From assembly GCF_003226345.1 (NCBI RefSeq), contig NZ_PDOF01000001.1, positions 310,001 to 374,000 of the forward strand: a stretch of 64,000 bases of DNA, given 5' to 3'. The notes under the pieces were generated by a model. It searched no databases and was not told where the DNA came from. It saw nothing but the letters and a program-made list of their open reading frames with translations. Numbering within the stretch: the stretch's first letter is position 1; every line of letters begins with the position of its first letter. This document shows positions 54,518 through 63,551 of the stretch, one piece after another. The translations under genes were made by a program, and so were the position numbers. Origin of the DNA: Alteribacter lacisalsi. Lineage in GTDB: Bacteria; Bacillota; Bacilli; Bacillales; Salisediminibacteriaceae.

Positions 54518-55426
54518 ATGCCAGTTGAAATTAACTTACTTTCGAAACGTGAAAAGAAGGATAAGAGGGTCATGTATGTGCTGGGCGGTTTTGCGGCCCT
54601 GTGCGCTGCGGCTCTGATCGGGGCCGGTCTTTGGGGTGCTGCTCTGGATAGGGAAACGGCAGCTCTTGAGGAAGAAAGAATGGACCGACAGATTGAGGCT
54701 GCGGAAATCCGGGGTGATATTAATGAGCTTTCAGATGAGGATCAGATGAAGCTTGCGGAAATGATTACCGAGATGAACCAGAAAGTAATGCCGGGCAGTG
54801 CGGTGCTTCATGAAATGGTGAGGCTCATGCCTCCTGAAGGGTATTTTGTGGAATATGAATATAATTTTCCGTTTGATGTCTACATAGAAGTAGCGTTCTA
54901 CGAGATGCCGGATGTGGCTTACTACCATCGTGCACTGGAAGACTCGGGGATGGTTTCACAGGTGACGCTGCACGAAGTGACCGGAGAGGATATGATTCCG
55001 GAAGAGGATGAGCAGGAGGAAACGGAGCAGGGTTTCGGCTTTCAGAGTCAGCCTGCCATGTCTGATACGGCTTACCTTCCCCACTATGTAGCGGCAATGA
55101 CGGTGACGCTTGATCCGCTTGGCGTAAAAGCATTTCAGGAGGAGCTAGAAGAGGAAGGCATTGAGGGAACGGAGCCTGCTCCGCCGGCAGAAGACGAAGA
55201 AAATGGAATCGAAGAAGACGATGCGGACATTGATGTGGATATCGACCTGGATCTTGATCTGGATATTGATACAGACGGAGAAGGAGATTTCCAGTTCGAT
55301 GAAGAAGAGAATACAGACATGCCTGATGGGGAAGATGAGTCCGAAACGGATCTGGATATTGATGCGGATATCGACGAAGATATCGATGAAGAAATGAATA
55401 ACGAACAGAACGGAGGCGATGAATAA
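54518..55426 (+). CDS. pilN: Type IV pilus assembly protein PilN-like with acidic tail
   Basis: The N-terminus MPVEINLLSKREKKDKR is the short cytoplasmic PilM-binding sequence (EINLL is typical). One membrane helix follows (about residues 19-42) and a periplasm-like ferredoxin-fold domain to about 207. Residues 209-302 are an acidic tail with alternating Asp and aliphatic residues (DIDVDIDLDLDLDIDTDG at 237-254). 302 residues. It starts six bases after pilM and its stop overlaps pilO. Confidence 0.8.
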   Translation: MPVEINLLSKREKKDKRVMYVLGGFAALCAAALIGAGLWGAALDRETAALEEERMDRQIEAAEIRGDINELSDEDQMKLAEMITEMNQKVMPGSAVLHEMVRLMPPEGYFVEYEYNFPFDVYIEVAFYEMPDVAYYHRALEDSGMVSQVTLHEVTGEDMIPEEDEQEETEQGFGFQSQPAMSDTAYLPHYVAAMTVTLDPLGVKAFQEELEEEGIEGTEPAPPAEDEENGIEEDDADIDVDIDLDLDLDIDTDGEGDFQFDEEENTDMPDGEDESETDLDIDADIDEDIDEEMNNEQNGGDE

Positions 55427-56286
55427 TGGGTCATTCAACACGTCTCCTGCCGTTCACACTGGCAGCATCATTTGTACTTTTTGCCGTACTCGCAGCAGCA
55501 TATATGTTCTACGTACAGCCTAAGCAGACAGAGAGGGAAACCATGGCAGCGGATATTGAAGAAGAAGAACAGCAGATTGCCCATCTGCGTGTGGAGCGTA
55601 CGGAATTGCAGGAACAGCGGGACAGCCATACCTCCTCGTCCACCCCGCTTCAGCGGGAGCTCCCGGTCGTTTCATTGACCGATCAGTTCCTTTTGGACAT
55701 TAACATGAGTGAGGAGATTGCCGGTGTACGTGTGATGAATCTGTCGATGGAAAGTTCGGCACCGGTGTACGAAGTGCTTGGCGGAGGGATCACAACGGAT
55801 TCAGGGGCAGACGGTGATGTGCCGGATCCGGCAGAAGCGAACATCGTTGAAGAGGAAACGGATGATACAGACACCCGCGATCCTGAGGACGGGGACTCTG
55901 ATGAGCCTCTTGAGGAAGGATCTGTGACAAAAGAAGAAGAGCGTGACTTCGTTGACGGTGAATGGCGCGGAGCCGAATACGACGGCATGTATAAGCAGAC
56001 AGCAACAATGGATGTCCGCGTGGATACGTACGATCACCTGATCCGGTTTTTAGCTGAGCTTGATCAGATGACACGAATCATGAACATTGAAACCATTTAT
56101 TTTACAAAAGACGAGGATGCTGACAGTGATACAGAAGACCGGATGATTATTGACGGTGAGGACCTGCTTGATTTTCAGGTGGTTGTGTCTTCCTACTACT
56201 ATCCTGCTCTTGCAGATCTGAAAGAAGAAGCGCCGAGAGCTGATTATCCGATTTACGAGGACAGAGACCAGCCGTTTCTTGATTAA
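55426..56286 (+). CDS. pilO: Type IV pilus assembly protein PilO-like
   Basis: One N-terminal membrane helix (about residues 8-29), a coiled coil (AADIEEEEQQIAHLRVERTE) and a C-terminal domain (TATMDVRVDTYDHLIRFLAE) of PilO type. These are interrupted by an acidic loop (DTRDPEDGDSDEPLEEGS). 286 residues. The start overlaps the pilN stop by one base (TAATG) with GGAGGCG upstream. It completes a pilMNO unit, with no ATPase, platform or pilin gene beside it. Confidence 0.75.
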   Translation: MGHSTRLLPFTLAASFVLFAVLAAAYMFYVQPKQTERETMAADIEEEEQQIAHLRVERTELQEQRDSHTSSSTPLQRELPVVSLTDQFLLDINMSEEIAGVRVMNLSMESSAPVYEVLGGGITTDSGADGDVPDPAEANIVEEETDDTDTRDPEDGDSDEPLEEGSVTKEEERDFVDGEWRGAEYDGMYKQTATMDVRVDTYDHLIRFLAELDQMTRIMNIETIYFTKDEDADSDTEDRMIIDGEDLLDFQVVVSSYYYPALADLKEEAPRADYPIYEDRDQPFLD

Positions 56287-56356
56287 GAAATGATTATACG
56301 CAGTCCTGAAAAAATACTGATCAGGAGCTCCGTTTGACGTACTCTCCTAAAGAAAT

Positions 56357-56588
56357 GGCTGTGTTAGGGCTTGAAGTAGATGTTTCTAAATTTGATTGCA
56401 GCGAATGCGCGACACTCCAGCGGGAAAAGCACCGACGGAAGACCCCGCAGGGACGAGCGTTTACTTCGTGAATTCGCTTCGGAGCGGTTCTGGCAGAGGA
56501 AGAAGCACGGTACTTCTTTGCTGGCTGCAGTGGTGCCCGCGGAAAGGGAGCGTAGTGAGCGGAAATTAGCAACAACCTTTAAAGGTGC
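56357..56588 (+). repeat. Long, diverged copy of the dispersed MITE-like repeat
   Basis: Shared blocks are ACTCCAGCGGGAAAAGCA, GGAAGACCCCGCAGGGACGA, CGCTTCGGAGC, GGCAGAGGAAGAAGCA and GTGCCCGCGGAAAG, then AACAACCTTTA at the end. It carries the same extra module as the copy at 51902. The inverted ends are degenerate. It fills the gap between pilO and spoIIB. Confidence 0.75.
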
Positions 56589-56693
56589 CAAAAAATAAAC
56601 AGAAGGATGCCGCCATCAGGAAAATGCCAGTTCTATCACCCGGTGCAAGTTAATAGAGTTAAGTATAACGATCACGGTGAAAGGAGTTTGGGC

Positions 56694-57839
56694 GTGGTGG
56701 ATAAAAAAAATGTCATTACGATCCGGATGAATGGGGAAAAGAAACTGATCTTCCGTGAAGACGACACAGACAGCGTCCAGTCCGAGACAGCGGCATCCAA
56801 AGAAGAAAAAGATGAACCTGAGGTTTTTCACTGGGTTATGGCAGCAGAAGAGCCCCACGGAGGGAAGAAAACGGCCGATCAGGGAAATATCGTTGATTTC
56901 GGCAGGCACCATAAAGAAAAATCACTACTGAGAAAGCCTTTCTGGGATGACGGAAACAGGGACACGAGTCCAAAGCTTCCGCCGGTAAAGCGGAAAAAGA
57001 ACCGTCCGTCCAGAAGAACATTCACCTTCCCCGATTTCCAGCTCCCTGGCCGGATGCTCGCTGTCATCATGTCGGCCATTATCGTTGGGACAGGCTTCGG
57101 CTTGATGATGTATACCCTGTTTACAACGAGTGAATCCGACTATGCCAGTTCCGCATCCCCGCCGGCCGCGGAAGCGGCAGGAGGAGCTGAGGCAGCCGCA
57201 CAGCAGGTGACAGCGGTTGTGCCGGCGGGATCGGTGACGGACGAGACGTTTACGGGAGGCATTCCGAGCCTCACCGTTCATGTGGTGCAGGGAGGCGCTT
57301 TTTCTACTGCTGAAAAAGGAAACGAAGCCGTTCGAAGCATGAGGGCAGAAGGTTATCCTGCGGTGCTTACCGAAAGCTCCGATCCGCGCTTCCTGTTTAT
57401 CGGTATTGCACCGAACAAAGGAACCGGGGATGAGCTGGCGTCGGTTTATACAAATGCCGGTTACGATACGTATACGAAAGTGTACAGTGTGGCAGGAAAA
57501 GATTCACCAGTAGCAGAGGATACAGCCGCTTATCTGTATGCCGGTACACAGCTGATGGACGAGCTGCTCGGATACGGGGCGGCATTGACGCTTGACAGTT
57601 CCGGAGTATCGGCTGGTGACTTGAACGCGCTGGCGGATGAGTGGTATACGTGGAAAGCCCAGCTCGATCATCTCAGTGAAGAATCATCGGCCGTGCAGGA
57701 AGCAGCTGCGCTTTGGACAGCGAAGACCGGCGAAGCTGTTGAACAGCTCCAGCACGATGATGTAACTGGATGGGACCTGCAGCACCGGCTCCTTGAAAGT
57801 GTGCTGCTTTATGAAGGACTTGTGAATAAATTGAATTAA
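56694..57839 (+). CDS. spoIIB: Stage II sporulation protein B (SPOR-domain)
   Basis: Septal-wall thinning factor of early engulfment. The N-terminus DKKNVITIRMNGEKKLIFRE matches the SpoIIB start style. A basic/proline stretch and one membrane helix (about residues 120-145, MLAVIMSAIIVGTGFGLMMY) follow, then an outer SPOR domain (about 195-265: SLTVHVVQGGAFSTAEKGNE). I chose the GTG at 56694, seven bases after AAGGAG, giving 381 residues; a GTG at 56697 is equally possible. The position between comC and maf is the same as in B. subtilis, apart from the pil genes and aspA. Confidence 0.85.
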   Translation: MVDKKNVITIRMNGEKKLIFREDDTDSVQSETAASKEEKDEPEVFHWVMAAEEPHGGKKTADQGNIVDFGRHHKEKSLLRKPFWDDGNRDTSPKLPPVKRKKNRPSRRTFTFPDFQLPGRMLAVIMSAIIVGTGFGLMMYTLFTTSESDYASSASPPAAEAAGGAEAAAQQVTAVVPAGSVTDETFTGGIPSLTVHVVQGGAFSTAEKGNEAVRSMRAEGYPAVLTESSDPRFLFIGIAPNKGTGDELASVYTNAGYDTYTKVYSVAGKDSPVAEDTAAYLYAGTQLMDELLGYGAALTLDSSGVSAGDLNALADEWYTWKAQLDHLSEESSAVQEAAALWTAKTGEAVEQLQHDDVTGWDLQHRLLESVLLYEGLVNKLN

Positions 57840-57852
57840 GGATTGGCGATGT

Positions 57853-57895
57853 GAGCAGCAGCCTGCGATGGCGGCTGCTTCTATTTTTGCACGCA
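57853..57895 (+). terminator. Terminator of spoIIB
   Basis: AGCAGCAGCC pairs with GGCGGCTGCT with one mismatch, then TCTATTTTT. Confidence 0.7.
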
Positions 57896-57973
57896 TGCAA
57901 TGGGCTTTTCTTCACTGATCGGGAAAAAGAGCCGAGCCTCCAGCCATACTATCTATTAATACAAACCTTCACC

Positions 57974-58002
57974 TTACAAAATCCCGCTTTTTTTTATACA
58001 AT
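57974..58002 (+). promoter_or_regulatory. Sigma-A promoter of aspA
   Basis: TTACAA, 17 bases, TACAAT, 41 bases before the aspA ATG. Confidence 0.55.
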
Positions 58003-58043
58003 AAGGAAAGATGGTTACGAAGACAAGGAAGGATGACGCGGAA

Positions 58044-59468
58044 ATGGTACAGAATATAAGAGTGGAACGGGATCTGATGGGGGAGAAGGAAATTCCGGCG
58101 GATGCCTATTACGGTATTCAGACAGTCCGGGCTAAAGAGAATTTTCCGATTACCGGATACCCGCCGCACGGGGAGCTGATCCGTGCTTTTGGTCACGTGA
58201 AAAAAGCTGCAGCAAGGGCGAACCGGGAAGTGGGCGTTCTTAACCCACGTATTGCCGAGGCGATTATCCAGGCATCGGAAGAAGTGATCGAAGGGAAGCT
58301 CAACGAACAGTTTATTGTGGACAGCATTCAGGGCGGTGCCGGTACGTCGTTTAATATGAACGCAAATGAAGTGATTGCCAACCGGGCGATTGAAATTCTC
58401 GGCGGGAAAAAAGGCGAATACATGATGGTAAGCCCGAATACGCACGTGAACATGGCTCAGTCTACGAACGATGCGTTTCCTACAGCGATACATATTGCCT
58501 GTCTTCATCTCTCTCGGGGCCTGATTACAGCCCTCAATGATCTGATTGAGACACTGAAGAAAAAGGAAATGGAGTTTGATACCGTCATCAAAATGGGGCG
58601 GACCCACCTGCAGGATGCCGTACCGATCCGTCTTGGGCAGGAGTTTGGCTCCTACCGCAGGGTGCTTTCACGGGATCTGAAACGTGTTCAGAGCTCGGTG
58701 GATATTCTCTATGAGATCAACATGGGTGCAACGGCTGTCGGTACAGGCCTGAATGCGATGCCCGATTACATTACGAAGGTGACGGAATACCTCTCGGAAG
58801 ATACGAATATGCCGTTTCACAGTGCAGAGGATCTTGTGGATGCAACACAGAATACGGATGCCTACACGCAGTTGTCAGGGGCTATGAAAATTCTCGCGAT
58901 CAACATGTCCAAAATTGCAAATGACCTCCGGATGATGAGTTCGGGGCCGCGCACAGGTTTTAATGAAATTAATCTGCCGCCGCGTCAGGCAGGGTCGTCG
59001 ATCATGCCGGGCAAAGTAAACCCGGTCATGTGCGAGGTCGTGAATCAGATTTCATTTCAGGTAATTGGAAACGACCATACGATCAGCCTTGCCTCTGAGG
59101 CAGGACAGCTGGAACTGAACGTGATGGAGCCAGTGCTTGTCTTTAACCTCCTTCAGTCGTTTTCGATTATGCAGAACGGCATTACCGTGTTTCGTGACTT
59201 CGCCGTGGACGGCATCACAGCCAATGTCGAGCGATGCCGTGAAATGGTTGAAACAAGTGTCGGGATTATCACAGCCATCAATCCCCATGTAGGCTATGAA
59301 ACGGCAGCAAGAATTGCGAAGGAAGCCATCAGTACCGGCATGAGTGTCCGGGAGATCTGCATTGAACGAGGTATTCTCACAAAAGAAGAGCTCGACCGGA
59401 TTCTCGACCCGAAAGAAATGACGAGACCGGGAATTGCCGCATCCGAACTTCTTTTCGGGGAAGAGTAG
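58044..59468 (+). CDS. aspA: Aspartate ammonia-lyase
   Basis: Converts aspartate to fumarate and ammonia. A member of the aspartase/fumarase family: GEKEIPADAYYGIQT at the start, STNDAFPTAIH in the centre and the signature loop GSSIMPGKVNPVMCE with the catalytic serine. 474 residues from the ATG at 58044, behind AAGGAAGG. An in-frame ATG at 58011 would add 11 residues but crowds its ribosome site. Aspartase is preferred over class II fumarase because of the YYGIQTVRA and SLASEAGQLELNVMEP segments. It is not at this place in B. subtilis. Confidence 0.9.
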   Translation: MVQNIRVERDLMGEKEIPADAYYGIQTVRAKENFPITGYPPHGELIRAFGHVKKAAARANREVGVLNPRIAEAIIQASEEVIEGKLNEQFIVDSIQGGAGTSFNMNANEVIANRAIEILGGKKGEYMMVSPNTHVNMAQSTNDAFPTAIHIACLHLSRGLITALNDLIETLKKKEMEFDTVIKMGRTHLQDAVPIRLGQEFGSYRRVLSRDLKRVQSSVDILYEINMGATAVGTGLNAMPDYITKVTEYLSEDTNMPFHSAEDLVDATQNTDAYTQLSGAMKILAINMSKIANDLRMMSSGPRTGFNEINLPPRQAGSSIMPGKVNPVMCEVVNQISFQVIGNDHTISLASEAGQLELNVMEPVLVFNLLQSFSIMQNGITVFRDFAVDGITANVERCREMVETSVGIITAINPHVGYETAARIAKEAISTGMSVREICIERGILTKEELDRILDPKEMTRPGIAASELLFGEE

Positions 59469-59529
59469 GAAAAAGGACAATCTGATCAGGTTCCGCTTTC
59501 AGCGTAGGAATTCATCATCTTTTTTCAAG

Positions 59530-59710
59530 GCTGTTTTCGGTAAGAATGCTGTTTTTTACGCTGCAGGTGGTCGCTTTCCGTGGGCATCGCTTCAGCCTCC
59601 TCGGGAAAATCCCCCTGCGGGGTCTTCAGCCAATGCTATTCCCGCTGGAGTCGCCACCATCCGCTCCAAAATTAATTTGGTCAAAAGCAGCAATCTATCC
59701 GAACAAAGTT
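59530..59710 (-). repeat. Inverted full copy of the dispersed MITE-like repeat
   Basis: The minus strand reads GACTCCAGCGGGAATAGCAT, GAAGACCCCGCAGGG, GATTTTCCCGAGGAGGCTGA and ends CCGAAAACAGC, very close to the copy at 20101 (which has the same ATTTTCCCGAGGAGGCTGA). One end (GCTGTTTTCGG at 59530) is intact; the other is degenerate. It is the only copy in this orientation. Confidence 0.8.
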
Positions 59711-59861
59711 TTTTTTCAAAGCGTATCGGGGGCAGGAGAATTGTATGACAATTTTTCCTGCCTGTTTTTAAAAAATAATCAGGTCTATGGCTTTCTGGTT
59801 CTGTGGTAAGATAAAATTACCTCTAACACCTGAGCCGGCTGACCGGTCAGGGGGATCCGCA

Positions 59862-60434
59862 ATGACACGATTGATTCTTGCCTCACAATCACCTCGCAGG
59901 AAGGAACTCCTCGAACAGGCACACGTACCCTTCCAGACTATTTCCAGTGATATAGAAGAATGGACAGACCCGGCACTAAGCCCGGGAGAACTTGTAGTTT
60001 CCCTTGCAGAACAAAAGGCCGAAGCTGTGTTTCGTAAGCACCCGGAAAACATTGTCCTCGGTTCCGATACTGTTGTGGCCATCGGCAGTGAGGTGCTTGG
60101 AAAGCCGGCTGATGGAGATGACGCCCGAAGTATGCTGCGAAAGCTGTCCGGCACCTCTCACAGCGTCTATACCGGTGTAGCAGTGATTGCCGACGGAAAA
60201 AGGGAAACCTTTTATGAAAAATCTGATGTGTATTTTTACCCGCTTACAGATGAAGAGATCGATGCGTACATCCGAAGCGGTGAGCCGTTTGACAAGGCGG
60301 GAAGCTACGGCATTCAAGGCCTCGGCGCCGTCCTCGTTGAACGGATTTCAGGAGACTATTTCGCCATTGTCGGACTGCCCCTGGCAAGAACAGTCCGGGT
60401 GTTAAAGGAATTTGGCGTGAACTGGCAGGCGTAG
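59862..60434 (+). CDS. maf: Maf-type nucleotide pyrophosphatase
   Basis: Hydrolyses dTTP/UTP or modified nucleotides and is linked to septum control in Bacillus. The N-terminus is LILASQSPRRKELLEQA; further motifs are LGSDTVVAIGSEVLGKP (catalytic Asp) and FDKAGSYGIQGLGAVLVERI. The ATG at 59862 follows CAGGGGGA and gives 190 residues; the frame stays open upstream to 59787 without a ribosome site. Confidence 0.95.
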   Translation: MTRLILASQSPRRKELLEQAHVPFQTISSDIEEWTDPALSPGELVVSLAEQKAEAVFRKHPENIVLGSDTVVAIGSEVLGKPADGDDARSMLRKLSGTSHSVYTGVAVIADGKRETFYEKSDVYFYPLTDEEIDAYIRSGEPFDKAGSYGIQGLGAVLVERISGDYFAIVGLPLARTVRVLKEFGVNWQA

Positions 60435-60492
60435 AACGACTAAGACTGTCATCACTGTTTCGCAGGCCGGTCACCAGAAGAAGGTGACTGTT

Positions 60493-61176
60493 GTGACTGA
60501 AATGATGATCCGGGATGTGCCTAAGAGTGAGCGGCCGAGGGAGCGGATGCTTCAGGAAGGACCGTCCTCACTTACAAACCAGGAACTGGTGGCACTCATC
60601 CTAGGCTCAGGTACGAGAGACGAATCGGTGCTCTCTCTTTCGGGAAGAGTGATCCGTCATTTCGATGGGCTTAGGCTTTTAAAGGATGCCTCGATTAAGG
60701 AATTTCAGGATATTCACGGGATCGGGGATGCGAAGGCAGTCCAGCTGAAGGCGGCTATTGAACTCGGCAGGAGAATTCACAAGTTCCCTACCGAAGAGCG
60801 TTACGCCATCCGCTCTCCTGAGGATGTGGCTAATTTTGTGATGGACGATATGCGCCACCTGATGCAGGAACATTTCGTGTGTCTGTATCTGAACACCAAA
60901 AACCAGGTGATCTATAAGCAGACCGTCTTTATCGGTTCCCTCAACGCCTCGATCGTTCACCCGAGGGAAGTGTTTAAGGAAGCCTTCCGTTATTCGGCCG
61001 CTTCGATCGTGTGCCTTCACAATCATCCGAGCGGCGATGCAGCTCCCAGCCGGGAGGATATCGATGTCACGAAGCGCCTGGTGGAATGCGGCAGTGTGCT
61101 CGGCATTGAAATCCTCGACCACGTGATTATCGGCGATCAGCAGTTTGTTTCTCTTAAGGAAAAAGGATATGTATAA
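60493..61176 (+). CDS. radC: RadC-family JAB-domain protein
   Basis: An N-terminal helix-hairpin-helix-like UPF0758 domain (RPRERMLQEGPSSLTNQELV, then IHGIGDAKAVQLKAA) and a C-terminal JAMM metal-binding domain, SIVCLHNHPSGDAAPSREDI with H-x-H and D ligands. 227 residues from the GTG at 60493, six bases after AAGGTGAC; a GTG at 60484 overlaps that site. Between maf and mreB as in B. subtilis. Its function is not settled despite the historical name. Confidence 0.92.
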   Translation: MTEMMIRDVPKSERPRERMLQEGPSSLTNQELVALILGSGTRDESVLSLSGRVIRHFDGLRLLKDASIKEFQDIHGIGDAKAVQLKAAIELGRRIHKFPTEERYAIRSPEDVANFVMDDMRHLMQEHFVCLYLNTKNQVIYKQTVFIGSLNASIVHPREVFKEAFRYSAASIVCLHNHPSGDAAPSREDIDVTKRLVECGSVLGIEILDHVIIGDQQFVSLKEKGYV

Positions 61177-61453
61177 CTGACCAGAGCACCGGTATTCCCT
61201 TCTCAGCGGATTGCCGGTGTTGTGCCGTCAGGAACATTGAGGAAATCCGGAACATTCTGCATAAAAAAGCGTCAATACATTCTGAAAACCTTGAATTCTC
61301 ACCCTCCAAACTGTCTCTCCTTTCACTGGTAAAGCGGAACGGTACATGTTACATTGACACTGGGTTGTAAGGACTATGTGAGGAATTTTACAACTCGCTG
61401 TGAAAATGCTACTCATCTGAATGAAATTTGAGTATAATTAACGGTGTGAGTTT
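61177..61453. other. Gene-free stretch between radC and the mreB promoter
   Basis: It holds a weak hairpin near 61188-61218 (CACCGG...CCGGTG), a TTGTAA...TTACAA inverted repeat around 61367-61393, and a second TATAAT at 61433. No credible gene is visible. Confidence 0.4.
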
Positions 61454-61462
61454 TGGTATAAT
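61454..61462 (+). promoter_or_regulatory. Extended -10 promoter of mreBCD
   Basis: TGG followed by TATAAT, an extended -10 without a good -35. A 29-codon frame starting at 61482 follows, without a proper ribosome site. Confidence 0.45.
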
Positions 61463-61615
61463 AGAACTTTGGCAGGCAGGTATGATAAGATTCGATGATG
61501 AAATTTTCAGACAAATGATGCTGCCAAAGGCCATGTTTCCAATTATGAATCCAACACGTAAACGGATATAAAAAGCAAGACGGTGATCTTTTAAAAACGA
61601 AGGGAGAATACATAG

Positions 61616-62656
61616 ATGTTTGGTGGTTTTTCGAAAGACCTTGGTATTGATTTGGGGACAGCTAATACGCTCGTATATGTTAAAGGAAAAGGGGTTATCG
61701 TCAGGGAGCCTTCTGTAGTGGCGACACGCTCCGATTCCGGTACGATTGAAGCTGTCGGAAACGACGCAAAAAACATGATCGGACGTACGCCGGGAAATAT
61801 TGTGGCAATCAGGCCGATGAAAGACGGCGTCATTGCAGACTTTGACACGACTGCAACGATGATGAAGTACTTTATTAGACAGGCCCTTCGTCACCGTTCT
61901 ATTTTCACCCGCAAACCAAACGTGATGGTATGCGTGCCCTCGGGAATTACAGCGGTTGAAAAAAGAGCAGTGGAAGACGCCACAAAACAGGCAGGTGCCC
62001 GCGAAGCCTATACGATTGAAGAGCCGTTTGCGGCTGCGATCGGTGCAGACCTTCCTGTCTGGGAACCGACAGGAAGCATGATCGTGGATATCGGCGGAGG
62101 AACGACAGAAGTGGCGATTATTTCCCTCGGTGGGATTGTCACGAGCCAGTCGATCCGGATTGCCGGTGACGAGATGGATGATGATATTGTTCAATATGTA
62201 AAGAAAACATACAATCTGATGATTGGTGAACGGACTGCCGAAGCAATTAAATTTGAGATCGGTTCAGCTGGAAAGCTGGAAGACGTGGAAGATATGGAAA
62301 TCCGCGGACGGGATCTTGTGAGCGGACTTCCAAAGACGATCTCCATTACAGCAGAAGAGATTTCAGGAGCCCTCGAGGACACAGTTGCAAGCATTATCCA
62401 GGCTGTAAAGGATACTCTGGAGCAGAGCCCGCCGGAGCTTGCTGCGGATATTATGGACCGTGGTATTGTCATGACAGGCGGAGGCGCCCTTCTACGCAAT
62501 CTTGATAAAGTACTCAGCGAAGAGACAAGCATGCCGGTACTTGTAGCAGAAGAACCGCTCGACTGTGTGGCAATCGGAACCGGCCGTGCACTGGAAAATC
62601 TTCATCTGTTCCGCTCGAAAGCCGGTATTACTGTCAGATCAAATCGGAAAGGGTAA
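61616..62656 (+). CDS. mreB: Rod shape-determining protein MreB
   Basis: Bacterial actin that guides lateral wall synthesis under the membrane. [18 protein letters not shown] is phosphate-1, [16 protein letters not shown] phosphate-2 and [16 protein letters not shown] the adenosine motif. 346 residues. A GAAGGGAG ribosome site precedes the ATG. First gene of mreBCD. Confidence 0.97.
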   Translation: MFGGFSKDLGIDLGTANTLVYVKGKGVIVREPSVVATRSDSGTIEAVGNDAKNMIGRTPGNIVAIRPMKDGVIADFDTTATMMKYFIRQALRHRSIFTRKPNVMVCVPSGITAVEKRAVEDATKQAGAREAYTIEEPFAAAIGADLPVWEPTGSMIVDIGGGTTEVAIISLGGIVTSQSIRIAGDEMDDDIVQYVKKTYNLMIGERTAEAIKFEIGSAGKLEDVEDMEIRGRDLVSGLPKTISITAEEISGALEDTVASIIQAVKDTLEQSPPELAADIMDRGIVMTGGGALLRNLDKVLSEETSMPVLVAEEPLDCVAIGTGRALENLHLFRSKAGITVRSNRKG

Positions 62657-62669
62657 GTAGGTGTGCTGA

Positions 62670-63551
62670 ATGGCCCCCATTTTTTCAAACAAGAGACTTA
62701 TCGTACTGCTTGTCTGCATCATTGTACTGGTGGCACTGATTGGCTACTCCATGAGTGAACGGCGGGATATGTCCCTGCCGGAGCAGCTGCTTCATGACAG
62801 TGTCGGCTTTGTCCAGTCAGCCTTCTCAAGACCCGCTCATCTTGCAGCGGGTTTCTTTGAGACCGTCAATGATATGCGGACAGTGTACGAAGAAAACAAA
62901 GTGTTAAAATCTCATCTCGATGATTATGCTTCCCTTCAGGTTGAACTCTCCGAACTCAGGAGAACCAATGAAGAACTTGAAGCGTCTCTGGGACTACAGG
63001 ATTCAGAGGCACTGAATGCCTCGTCTCTGCGGCCTGCAAGGATGATCAGCCGTTCCCCTGACCGCTGGACAGAGTATATCGGGATTGATAAAGGTGCCCG
63101 TCACGGAATCGAGGAGGACATGGCTGTGATCACCTCAAAAGGGTTGATCGGAAAAGTCCGGGACGTCAGCCAGCTCACGTCAACTGTGCAGCTGCTGTCC
63201 GATCAGGACCGGACAAACCGGATCTCGGCTTTCGTGGACGGCGACGATTCGGTATACGGTTTTATTGAAGGCATCAGTGACGAAACAGGCTACCTTCAGT
63301 TTATGAAAATCGATATTGATGCAGAAATTGAAGAAGGCATGACTGTTGTCACGTCCGGTCTTGGAGGGGTGTTCCCAAGCGGTCTTGTGATCGGAGAGAT
63401 CGTGGCTCATGAAACGGACGAATTCGGTCTGACCCAGCAGGCATACGTGGAGCCTTCGGCAGACTTTAATCATCTTAATCATGTAATGGTTGTCGAACGT
63501 CAGGCACCGGGGCTGGAGCCTGAGATTGACCCGGAAAACGAGGATGACTGA
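62670..63551 (+). CDS. mreC: Rod shape-determining protein MreC
   Basis: Bitopic elongasome protein. An N-terminal membrane helix (about residues 9-25), a coiled coil (ENKVLKSHLDDYASLQVELS) and a double beta-barrel outer domain (DRWTEYIGIDKGARHGIEED, VTSGLGGVFPSGLVIGEI) make up 293 residues. It ends in an acidic tail. The stop shares one base with the mreD start (TGATG). Confidence 0.95.
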   Translation: MAPIFSNKRLIVLLVCIIVLVALIGYSMSERRDMSLPEQLLHDSVGFVQSAFSRPAHLAAGFFETVNDMRTVYEENKVLKSHLDDYASLQVELSELRRTNEELEASLGLQDSEALNASSLRPARMISRSPDRWTEYIGIDKGARHGIEEDMAVITSKGLIGKVRDVSQLTSTVQLLSDQDRTNRISAFVDGDDSVYGFIEGISDETGYLQFMKIDIDAEIEEGMTVVTSGLGGVFPSGLVIGEIVAHETDEFGLTQQAYVEPSADFNHLNHVMVVERQAPGLEPEIDPENEDD

